From the NCBI GenBank assembly GCA_964451955.1, contig CAYVKG010000008.1, positions 23,275 through 87,274 of the forward strand: DNA of 64,000 nucleotides, read 5' to 3'. Below the pieces are notes generated by a model. The model ran no database searches and had not been told where the DNA came from. It saw only the letters and a program-made list of their open reading frames with translations. The translations under genes were made by a program, and so were the position numbers. Source of the stretch: JAPLNB01 sp964451955 (GTDB lineage: Bacteria > Planctomycetota > Phycisphaerae > Tepidisphaerales > Tepidisphaeraceae). Shown here one piece after another: positions 1 to 7,771 of the stretch; the stretch's first letter is position 1; each line of letters begins with the position of its first letter.

Positions 1-1711
1 GTCGGGTATGCACGACACAGCCTACAATCCCCCGGACGCGATTAAGGCCCGGTGCGCGCCGACTGAAAAGCGGGAGGGGCGTTGGATGGTGGGGGAGGTG
101 CATGATCCGCGGGCGTATGCCTTGGGAGGTGCCGCAGGGCATGCGGGTGTCTTCAGCACAGCGGCGGATCTGTCGCGATTCTGCCGAATGATCCTGGGAC
201 AGGGGCGGATTGACGGAAGGCGGGTGCTGGCAGAGCAAACCGTGCGGCAGATGATCCAGCCGCGGAGTCTGCCGGACGGCACGAACTGGCGGACCTACGG
301 CTTTGACGTTGACACCGCCTATTCGTCGTGTCGGGGCGAACGATTTGAGCGGGGCGCGACCTTTGGGCATACGGGTTTTACGGGGACTTCGTTCTGGATG
401 GACCCCAAGCACGGATGCTACGTGATTCTGCTCACGAATTCGGTGCACCCGGATGGGAAGGGAAGCGTTCTGGCATTGCGGCGGCGCGTGGCGACGCTGG
501 TCGCTCAGGCCATGCTCGGGCCGGGGGCGGGCGCGTCGGTGGCAGCCGTACTGGGCGCGCCCATGGAGGCACCGAAGAACGGCGAGGTGCTTTGCGGGGT
601 GGATGTGCTCAAACGAGAGAAATTCAAGGCGATCGAAGGGCGCAAGTTGGCGATCATCACGAACCACAGTGGCCGTGATCGAGAGGGGAACCGGACGATT
701 GACCTCTTGGCGTCGGCGAAGGGTGTGACGGTGGTGAAGCTATGGTCGCCGGAGCATGGGCTTTATGGCGTGCTCGATGAGCAAGTGGCGAACACCGTTG
801 ACCCGAAGACGGGTCTGAAGGTGTATAGCCTGTACGGACAGACAAAGCGACCGACGGCGGAGATGCTCGAGGGAGTGGACACGATCGTGTACGACATCCA
901 GGACGTGGGGGCCCGATTCTACACGTACATTTCAACTCTGGGGTACTGTATGGAGGCGGCGGCGAAGGACAAGCTTCGGATGGTGGTGCTGGATCGGCCG
1001 AACCCGATCACCGGCCTGCTGGTGGACGGGCCGGTGGCGGACAAGGAGAGCCTGGGTTTCACGGCCTATTGCCAGATGCCGGTGACGCACGGCATGACAA
1101 TCGGCGAGTTGGCGATGTATTATAACAAAGAACTGGGGGTCAATTGCGACCTGCAAGTGGTCCCGATGGAGGGGTGGGATCGAACCATGTGGTTTGACGA
1201 AACGGGGCTGACGTGGGTGAATCCTTCCCCAAACATGCGGAATTTGACGCAGGCGCTGCTTTATCCCGGGGTGTGTCTGCTGGAGGCCTGCAATATTTCG
1301 GTGGGGCGGGGGACGGATCAGCCGTTTGAGACTCTGGGTGCGCCTTGGATTGACGGGCGGAAACTGGCGACGGCCCTGAACCGAATGGGATTGCCGGGCC
1401 TGCGATTTGTACCCGTGGAGTTCACGCCGAAGTCGAGCAAGTTTGCGGGGGAAGCATGTGAGGGGGTGTTCATGGTTGTGACGGATCGCAATGCGGTTGA
1501 ACCGGTTCGGGCGGGGATTGTGATGGCGTGGCAGCTGAAGAGACTGTTTGGGGAGGCGTTTGAGTTTTCCGGAGTGAATCGGCTGCTCGTGAGCAAGGGG
1601 ACAATGGAGTCGCTTGGGGATGTTGAGAACCCGGCAAACGTGCCGATGACGTGGAAGACGCCGCTGGAGCAGTTCAAAGATGCTCGTGAGAAGTATCTGA
1701 TCTACCGGTGA
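1..1711 (+). CDS. Serine hydrolase / NamZ (DUF1343) fusion, 5' partial
   Basis: The frame is open at the window edge, so the N-terminus is missing. Visible residues 1-190 (counted from the first Met, position 8) are the C-terminal half of a beta-lactamase/PBP-like serine hydrolase; the HTGFTGTS stretch fits the family's third active-site motif. Residues about 195-567 form a complete DUF1343 domain, the family of the exo-beta-N-acetylmuramidase NamZ, recognised from ITNHSG, the WSPEHGLYG segment, VYDIQDVGARFYTY and LDRPNP. NamZ enzymes release MurNAc from the non-reducing end of glycan strands. The fusion joins a predicted peptide- or ester-cleaving domain to a glycan-cleaving one on a single, presumably exported chain. 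The next genes (DacB, amidase, symporter) also concern peptidoglycan, which supports wall scavenging. The specificity of the serine hydrolase half is not known. Confidence 0.85.
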   Translation, partial: SGMHDTAYNPPDAIKARCAPTEKREGRWMVGEVHDPRAYALGGAAGHAGVFSTAADLSRFCRMILGQGRIDGRRVLAEQTVRQMIQPRSLPDGTNWRTYGFDVDTAYSSCRGERFERGATFGHTGFTGTSFWMDPKHGCYVILLTNSVHPDGKGSVLALRRRVATLVAQAMLGPGAGASVAAVLGAPMEAPKNGEVLCGVDVLKREKFKAIEGRKLAIITNHSGRDREGNRTIDLLASAKGVTVVKLWSPEHGLYGVLDEQVANTVDPKTGLKVYSLYGQTKRPTAEMLEGVDTIVYDIQDVGARFYTYISTLGYCMEAAAKDKLRMVVLDRPNPITGLLVDGPVADKESLGFTAYCQMPVTHGMTIGELAMYYNKELGVNCDLQVVPMEGWDRTMWFDETGLTWVNPSPNMRNLTQALLYPGVCLLEACNISVGRGTDQPFETLGAPWIDGRKLATALNRMGLPGLRFVPVEFTPKSSKFAGEACEGVFMVVTDRNAVEPVRAGIVMAWQLKRLFGEAFEFSGVNRLLVSKGTMESLGDVENPANVPMTWKTPLEQFKDAREKYLIYR

Positions 1712-1715
1712 TGGC

Positions 1716-3173
1716 CTACTCGTCGGATTGGGCGAGGATTCGGCAGGCTTCGTCCTGCAGGAGTTGATACGGCTTCTCGTCCGCCCCGAAGTTGCCGTTA
1801 TAGATGATGGCAAAGCAGAGCCAGTGGCCGCGCGAGTTTTGGACGTATCCGGCCATAGAGCAGACGCCGCCTATAAACCCGGTCTTGCCGAGGACTCGGC
1901 CTGGCAGGTCGGTCAGGCGTTTGGCGAGGCTGCCGTCTGTGCCGCAGATGGACAAGCTGTCGCGGAACAAATCGCGGGCGTGGTGCTTTTCCATGGCGAC
2001 CAGAACGTCGGTAAGCACACGAGCGCTGACGCGATTGTCGCGGCTGAGGCCGGAGCCGTCGGCGATGACGACGGAGGCGTCTTCCACCCGGTGTTTGCGG
2101 AGGAACGCATGGATGGCTCGTCCGCCGGATTCCCATGATCCCGGGGCGGATCGTCCCTGGTCGGCGTCGAACTGCTGGCCGAGGAGTTTGCAGACGGCTT
2201 CGGCAAAGAGGTTCTGGCTCTGCTTGTTGATGCGAGAGATCGCCTGGGCCAGGGGGGTGTGATGGACAGCGATTACATTGGCTGGCGGTGGGGGGGTGGC
2301 GCCGGCGAGCGGCGATGCGGCACGAATCGTCGGGCCGGCAATGGTGATGCCGCGGCTGGCCAGATGGGTGCGAAAGGCGTCGGCAAAAAACGCGCCGGGA
2401 TCGATGACGGGTTTGCTTTCGAGCCTGGCGGGTCTGTTTGCGGTGCCCGAGATCGTGAAGACGTTGCTGTCGGAGTCGCGGGTGATTTGCGGATTATGGG
2501 TATCGGCGGTGAGGCATTGGTTAACGATGTGGATGTTGGAGACGGGCGGCATCACTTGAATATTGACTGGCTGGCCGTGGGTGGTGGGTGAGATCGTGAT
2601 GTCGATGCAGTTGTCGTTGAAATTGAGTCCTGACACGGGGGCGGCATACCAATCGACAAGAAAGGCCTTGTTCCACGTTGGGTGGACCCGGACTGTGTCG
2701 AGGGCGGCATCGTAATAGTAAAGGCCGCCAGTGAGGTGAGTGATGCGGCGTTTGTGTAGTGCGTCGGCCCAGTCGTCGAAGATCGTGAGGGGAGTTTGAC
2801 CCAAGGAAGAGGCGAGGCGCGGATCGCCGGTGCCGGGGTCCCCGGTGCCGATGATCCAAAGGTCGTTGCCGTCGATAGCGAGGTAGGTTTTCAGGGTGTG
2901 GTCGGGCCCGAATCGATCAATCGCCGCGGCGCTGGTGAGGAGCTTGAGGCTGCTGGCGGGCATGAGGGGCTCGTCGGCCCTGACGGCGTAGAGCTCACGG
3001 CCGGTCTGCAGGTTGACGACCCTGGCCGAGCAGAGGGTATCGGTGTCGGCGAGGCGGTTGAGGACCTCCGTGAGCGCTGCGGCGAGTGTTGGCGGAGAGG
3101 GGGGTGGCCGGCTTGATGGCCTGCAGGCGCCGATGAACGCGAGGCAAAGCATGACGGGGACGAAATGGCGCAT
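1716..3173 (-). CDS. dacB: D-alanyl-D-alanine carboxypeptidase/endopeptidase (PBP4, S13), lipoprotein
   Basis: 485 aa peptidase S13 protein. All three penicillin-binding motifs are present: SxxK as SSLK near residue 74 (after MPA), SxN as SQN, and KTG in LGKTGFIGG. The N-terminus has a short hydrophobic segment ending in FIGAC, a plausible lipobox, so the protein is probably lipid-anchored in the periplasm. The family removes terminal D-Ala and cuts D-Ala-mDAP cross-links. It converges on the NamZ fusion gene with only 4 bases between the stops, and lies downstream of the Amidase_2 gene on the same strand (18 bases after its stop), so those two probably form one transcript. Confidence 0.9.
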   Translation of the reverse strand: MRHFVPVMLCLAFIGACRPSSRPPPSPPTLAAALTEVLNRLADTDTLCSARVVNLQTGRELYAVRADEPLMPASSLKLLTSAAAIDRFGPDHTLKTYLAIDGNDLWIIGTGDPGTGDPRLASSLGQTPLTIFDDWADALHKRRITHLTGGLYYYDAALDTVRVHPTWNKAFLVDWYAAPVSGLNFNDNCIDITISPTTHGQPVNIQVMPPVSNIHIVNQCLTADTHNPQITRDSDSNVFTISGTANRPARLESKPVIDPGAFFADAFRTHLASRGITIAGPTIRAASPLAGATPPPPANVIAVHHTPLAQAISRINKQSQNLFAEAVCKLLGQQFDADQGRSAPGSWESGGRAIHAFLRKHRVEDASVVIADGSGLSRDNRVSARVLTDVLVAMEKHHARDLFRDSLSICGTDGSLAKRLTDLPGRVLGKTGFIGGVCSMAGYVQNSRGHWLCFAIIYNGNFGADEKPYQLLQDEACRILAQSDE

Positions 3174-3191
3174 GATGATGGGGGGCCTGAT

Positions 3192-4220
3192 TCAGTTTGT
3201 CAGGAGCGAGCGTGCACCATTAACAACCAGGTCCCATTGAAACGCGGGGCCGGGGTCAATCTTGTTGGTGGTCAGGTGATAGTGTCCGAGGAGGCCCTGA
3301 TAGGTCTGCAACTGCTGGTCGGGGAGCTTGGCGGTGATCAATTGGCCGGAATTATCGCGGGGGTAATCGCATTTGATCTTGGGCAGGACGCGGCAGAGGG
3401 TGGCGGTGAGCTTGATGAGGGAATCGTACTGTTGGGGGGTGAGATCGTACATCCGAAGGGTCTTGCCCTGGACTTGTCCGATGACGGGCTCGGGCCGGAT
3501 GGGTCTGGCGACGAAGTTAGGTGTGCGGATGCCGGGTTCTTTGAGCCAATCTGGGAACACGACGCGAACGGCACCGGTTTCGTCGGGCTGATACCATTGC
3601 TCCAGGGTCCCGGGTTTGGAATCGGGGGGGTAAGCGCCGATGTTGGCGATTTCGATGCCGATGGAGCGTGAATTGGCGTCGCCGGCGTGCCAGGCGCGTT
3701 CTTTGAGGTCCAGAGTCTGGTAGATGGTGCCATCGAGGTCGAGCAAAAAATGCACGCTGAGGTTTCGGCGATCGTGGAGGATGTTGAAGCAGTTTCGGCT
3801 GGTTCCGGCGGCGTCGTAGTGGATGACGAACTGGTCGACCTTGTCCTGGAGGAGCGGAAGGGGCCAGCCGCCGGCCCGGACCTGTTCGGTCTGGTCCTTG
3901 GTGAGGACGGATGCGCGGAGGTTGTAACGGTTGGGCCATTTGATGTCTCGCGTGGTTTGGGTGGTGGCGGCGAAGGAGGATTGCTCGATGGGCACGAACC
4001 GGCGTTCAACGCGATAGGCGTCGTAGCCTGCCGGGTCGATCCAGAGCACGACGGGGGCGGTGGTGTGGAAGAACTGGCCGCAGACGACGATTTCGTCGCC
4101 GATGCGCTGCAGAAGCTGGCCGGGGGCGTATGGCGTCGGTCTGTGACGGCATCCTGAAAGGAACTTGCCGACCGTCATTGCCGCGAGCAGGACGAACCAG
4201 AGAAGCACCGGAGCGTGCAT
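3192..4220 (-). CDS. N-acetylmuramoyl-L-alanine amidase, Amidase_2 type, lipoprotein
   Basis: 342 aa from the ATG at 4220. The frame opens further upstream (to 4400), but this Met starts a good lipoprotein signal (hydrophobic run followed by SGC), so the longer version is rejected. The catalytic domain covers roughly residues 170-300: FVIHYDAAG carries a first zinc-ligand His and AWHAGDANSRSIGIEI carries the second His and the conserved IGIE strand, as in AmpD/PGRP-type amidases. These enzymes cut the amide between MurNAc and L-Ala. Its gene is divergent from the symporter gene across 189 bases and is followed by dacB. Confidence 0.85.
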   Translation of the reverse strand: MHAPVLLWFVLLAAMTVGKFLSGCRHRPTPYAPGQLLQRIGDEIVVCGQFFHTTAPVVLWIDPAGYDAYRVERRFVPIEQSSFAATTQTTRDIKWPNRYNLRASVLTKDQTEQVRAGGWPLPLLQDKVDQFVIHYDAAGTSRNCFNILHDRRNLSVHFLLDLDGTIYQTLDLKERAWHAGDANSRSIGIEIANIGAYPPDSKPGTLEQWYQPDETGAVRVVFPDWLKEPGIRTPNFVARPIRPEPVIGQVQGKTLRMYDLTPQQYDSLIKLTATLCRVLPKIKCDYPRDNSGQLITAKLPDQQLQTYQGLLGHYHLTTNKIDPGPAFQWDLVVNGARSLLTN

Positions 4221-4409
4221 TCGGCCAGACCGGGAAAAGGAGGAACACGCGGACACGATAGCCTCCGTGCGGACGAGAGTAATTGTCGGCGAGCAGCGGA
4301 TGCATTGTGGCGGGGGCGCGGCAAGAATGCAATCGTTGCTTGCGGCGCTCGGCGTGACGGGATATAAGCCAGCGACAATATCCCGGCTTCGGGCTTCCAC
4401 GGGAATCAG
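4221..4409. other. Divergent intergenic region, amidase / symporter
   Basis: 189 bases between two divergent starts. It must hold both promoters, but I could not assign convincing -35/-10 pairs. The minus-strand amidase frame stays open across it, which explains the apparent N-terminal extension. Confidence 0.5.
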
Positions 4410-6221
4410 ATGGTTCAGGCGACAATACTCGCGACGCAGACGCCCGGCTCATTGGCGGGCCATTTCACCTGGATCGACTGGGCGGTTGTGTTTGGCTATC
4501 TTGCGTTCACGACCGTGCTGGGGGGCGTGCTGGCGGGGAAGCAGGCGAGCATTCGGGATTTCTTCCTGGGGGGTCGCAAGTTGCCGTGGTATGCCGTGGC
4601 GGGTTCGATTGTGGCGACGGAGATCAGTGCGGTGACGTTTGTCAGCGTGCCTTACGTGGTCTTCAAGCCCGGAGGAAACCTGACCTACTTGCAGCTTGGG
4701 GTGTTCGGATCGCTGCTGGCGCGGCTGATCATCGGCTACGTGCTGGTGCCGGCATACTACAAACGCGAGATCTACAGCCCGTATGACTACATGGGTAATC
4801 AGCTTGGCGGGCGCGTGCGATCCATGACAACGGCGCTGTTCACGCTCTCGGGATTGCTCGCTCAGTCGTCGCGGGTCTTCTTGACGGCGGTGGTTCTGGA
4901 ACTGGTGTTGAAACAGCCGCTGTCAACCCTCCAGGAGGCGACGGGGATTGAGCCGATGACCGCGGCGATCTGGATCATCGGGCTCGTGGCGATTGTGTGG
5001 ACGATCATGGGGGGCATCACCACGGTTATCTGGACGGACGTGATTCTCTTCGGGTGTTTCCTGGTTGGCGCGCTGGTGGCGTTGGGAACGGTGGCGTGGA
5101 ATCTGCCGGGCGGACTTGGCGATATGTTGCGGGTGGGATGGGACGCGGGGAAATTCCAGTTCATCGACATCGACGTCAGCCCCTTCAAGGCGTACACCAT
5201 CTGGACGGCGGTGATCGCCAGCACCTGGGGCGGCGTCGGCGCCTACGGAACGGACCAGTTGATGGCGCAGCGGATGTTCTGCTGCCGTACCCCACAACAG
5301 GCTCGCACCGCGATTGTCATGAGCTGGTTCGGACAGGTGGTTACCTGGACGGTCAGCTTGGTTGGGATCGGACTGTTCGCGTATTACACGCGGCATCCAT
5401 TGGTGGGCGAGGCGCTGGCGGCCTACGAACAGAAGGGCGATCGGATATTCCCGATCTTCATATTGACCGTCATTCCGACCGGGCTGACAGGGTTGATCAT
5501 CGCGGCGATCTTCGCGGCGGCGATCTCCAGCCTGGATTCGATCCTGGCGGCGCTGGCGCAGACATCGGTGTCGGCGTTCTATCTGCCTTGGCGGCAGAGG
5601 CGACTGACTCAGGCGGGGGCAAACCTGCCGGGCGAGTCGGATCCGGCGGAGGACCGGCGAACGGTTCTGGTTTCGCGGGGATTCGTCGTATTCTGGGGCA
5701 TCGGGCTGTGCGCCATGGCGCACGTGGCGGAGCTGGCGTCGCGGCATTATCCGTCGATTCTGGACTTGGCGTTGTCCATGGCGGGGTATGCGGGCGGCGC
5801 GTTGCTGGCGGGTTTTGCATTGGCGTTCCTGCGTCTGGGTGTTGACGGCTATGGGTATCTCTGGTCGGCGCCGTTGTCGGTGTTGACCGTTTTTGCGATG
5901 GTGTGGCATCAGCCCTGGGCAGTGGCGGTGTGCTGGATTGGCGCGGCGCTGCTCGTTGTGACGTGGATTGGATCGTCGCTGTCTCGCTTGAAGCCAAGAG
6001 ATTTTGTTGTGCGCAGCGTGATCCTGGCTGCGGGGATCGCAGGAATGATGTTGCTCGGCTATTTCGGCTATGCGGAAGGCGCGGCTGATCCGCAAACCGG
6101 GCAGAGAGCGATCGTGACGATCAGTTGGCCGTGGTATGCGCCGGTCGGTTCACTCGTGGCGTTCGTGTGGGGGCATCTGCTGGCGAACCGCGCTGTGGCG
6201 AAGGAAGGCGGGGTGTTGTGA
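4410..6221 (+). CDS. Sodium:solute symporter (SSS family)
   Basis: 603 aa with about 13-14 hydrophobic helices. The FFLGGRKLPWYAVAGSIVATEISAVTF region is the classical helix-2 signature of SSS (TC 2.A.21) transporters, which couple sodium entry to uptake of sugars, sialic acid, amino acids or organic acids. The start at 4410 is the first Met and gives a normal SSS N-terminus. Its stop overlaps the start of the GHL10 gene by one base (TGATG), so the two are translationally coupled. Among NamZ, DacB and amidase genes, the substrate may be an amino sugar or another wall-derived molecule; this is inference from context only. Confidence 0.88.
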   Translation: MVQATILATQTPGSLAGHFTWIDWAVVFGYLAFTTVLGGVLAGKQASIRDFFLGGRKLPWYAVAGSIVATEISAVTFVSVPYVVFKPGGNLTYLQLGVFGSLLARLIIGYVLVPAYYKREIYSPYDYMGNQLGGRVRSMTTALFTLSGLLAQSSRVFLTAVVLELVLKQPLSTLQEATGIEPMTAAIWIIGLVAIVWTIMGGITTVIWTDVILFGCFLVGALVALGTVAWNLPGGLGDMLRVGWDAGKFQFIDIDVSPFKAYTIWTAVIASTWGGVGAYGTDQLMAQRMFCCRTPQQARTAIVMSWFGQVVTWTVSLVGIGLFAYYTRHPLVGEALAAYEQKGDRIFPIFILTVIPTGLTGLIIAAIFAAAISSLDSILAALAQTSVSAFYLPWRQRRLTQAGANLPGESDPAEDRRTVLVSRGFVVFWGIGLCAMAHVAELASRHYPSILDLALSMAGYAGGALLAGFALAFLRLGVDGYGYLWSAPLSVLTVFAMVWHQPWAVAVCWIGAALLVVTWIGSSLSRLKPRDFVVRSVILAAGIAGMMLLGYFGYAEGAADPQTGQRAIVTISWPWYAPVGSLVAFVWGHLLANRAVAKEGGVL

Positions 6222-7771
6222 TGGGCGTGAAACAGACACTTTGCGGATTGTGGCGAGTTCTGTTGCTCATGGCGCCGTTTGCGGGTGTGGGGGTTGGCTG
6301 CGGGTCGCGCGTGGAGGTTCCGGAGTCTCCGCGAGAGTTTCGGGCGGCATGGGTGGCGACTGTCGTGAACATCGACTGGCCATCGAAGGCCGGCTTGTCG
6401 TCCTCGCAGCAACAGGCCGAGATGATCGCGATTCTCGATCGGGCGACGGACCTGAAGCTCAATGCCATCATCCTGCAGGTTAGGACCTCGTGTGACGCGC
6501 TGTACGAATCGTCACTCGAACCGTGGTCGGAATACCTGACGGGGCGGCAGGGACAGCCGCCGGACCCGATGTACGATCCCCTGGCCATGTGGGTGTCGGA
6601 GTCGCATCGTCGGGGCATCGAGTTGCACGCATGGTTCAACCCGTATCGCGCGCGGCACCCGAGCGCGAAGACGCCGAACGCGGCGGGGCATGTGTCGAAT
6701 CTTCGGCCCGAGATCGTGAGGCGATTCAATGGGTGGGAGTGGCTCGATCCCGGGGAGCAGGCGGCGCAGGCGCACACCCTGGCGGTTTTCCTGGATGTGG
6801 TTCGGAGGTATGACATCGACGGGGTGCATATCGACGACTACTTCTATCCCTATCCGTCGTATCTGAAAGACCAGGAATTCCCGGACGAGGCGGCGTGGGG
6901 TCGGTACGTGGAGGATGGAGGGCATCTCGGCCGGGGTGACTGGCGCCGTGAAAATGTGAACCGCTTGATCGAGCGGATCTATCTGGGGATCAAGCGGGAG
7001 AAGCCGTGGGTCAAATTCGGGATCAGCCCTTTCGGCATCTGGCGGCCAGGGAATCCTCCGGGGGTTGCGGGATTTGACCAGTATGACAAGTTGTGCGCGG
7101 ACGCCCGGCTGTGGCTGAACAAGGGTTGGTGTGACTACTTCACGCCGCAACTCTACTGGAAGATCAGCGCGACGAGTCAGCCGTATGCGGAATTGCTGGC
7201 GTGGTGGGTGGGCCAGAACACGCAGGGGCGGGGCATCTACCCGGGGAACTACACGAGCCGGGTGGGCCAGGGGACCGCGCGGGGATGGGAGGCGGAGGAG
7301 TTGCTGAGTCAGATCGAGGTGACTCGGCGGACCGCGGGCGCAAGCGGCAATGTCCACTTCAGCATGAAGGCGCTGATGGAAAACCGGGGTGGTCTGAGCG
7401 ATGCGCTGCGAAGCGGGCCATATGCGGAGGCGGCGCTGGTGCCGGCGTCGAAATGGCTGGACAGCCGACCGCCGCAGCGACCGCGGGTCTCGGTTGTGCA
7501 CGCCGGGGAGAATGAGACGGTCGTGGATTGCCGGAGCGGCGGGGGTGAGCCCGTGTGGGTGTGGGCGCTTCACGCGGGATATGGGGTGGGCAGGGAGATG
7601 AGGTGGCGGTTTAACACCTATCCGGGGGCAAGACAACAGTTCGCGGTGAAGCATGATCCGACCTTGGGGCCGGCACGATACGTGGCGGTGTCCGCGGTGG
7701 ATCGTTGCGGGAATGAGAGCCGACGCGTTGTTCTCGAGTGCTCGCCGTTGCTGGCGAAGCTGCCTCAATAG
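6221..7771 (+). CDS. GHL10 family (DUF187) glycoside-hydrolase-like lipoprotein
   Basis: 516 aa from the ATG that overlaps the symporter stop; an upstream in-frame ATG at 6125 lies inside the symporter gene and is rejected. The N-terminus is a lipoprotein signal ending VGVGC. The body is a TIM-barrel GHL10 domain: FRAAWVATVVNIDWP, the ELHAWFNPYRA strand, GVHIDDYFYPYP and VKFGISPFGIWRPG are diagnostic. The best-known relative is YngK; the family is proposed to act on amino-sugar glycosides. The C-terminal ~100 residues form a fibronectin-like beta domain. It converges on the next gene with a 7-base overlap of the ends. Confidence 0.85.
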   Translation: MGVKQTLCGLWRVLLLMAPFAGVGVGCGSRVEVPESPREFRAAWVATVVNIDWPSKAGLSSSQQQAEMIAILDRATDLKLNAIILQVRTSCDALYESSLEPWSEYLTGRQGQPPDPMYDPLAMWVSESHRRGIELHAWFNPYRARHPSAKTPNAAGHVSNLRPEIVRRFNGWEWLDPGEQAAQAHTLAVFLDVVRRYDIDGVHIDDYFYPYPSYLKDQEFPDEAAWGRYVEDGGHLGRGDWRRENVNRLIERIYLGIKREKPWVKFGISPFGIWRPGNPPGVAGFDQYDKLCADARLWLNKGWCDYFTPQLYWKISATSQPYAELLAWWVGQNTQGRGIYPGNYTSRVGQGTARGWEAEELLSQIEVTRRTAGASGNVHFSMKALMENRGGLSDALRSGPYAEAALVPASKWLDSRPPQRPRVSVVHAGENETVVDCRSGGGEPVWVWALHAGYGVGREMRWRFNTYPGARQQFAVKHDPTLGPARYVAVSAVDRCGNESRRVVLECSPLLAKLPQ

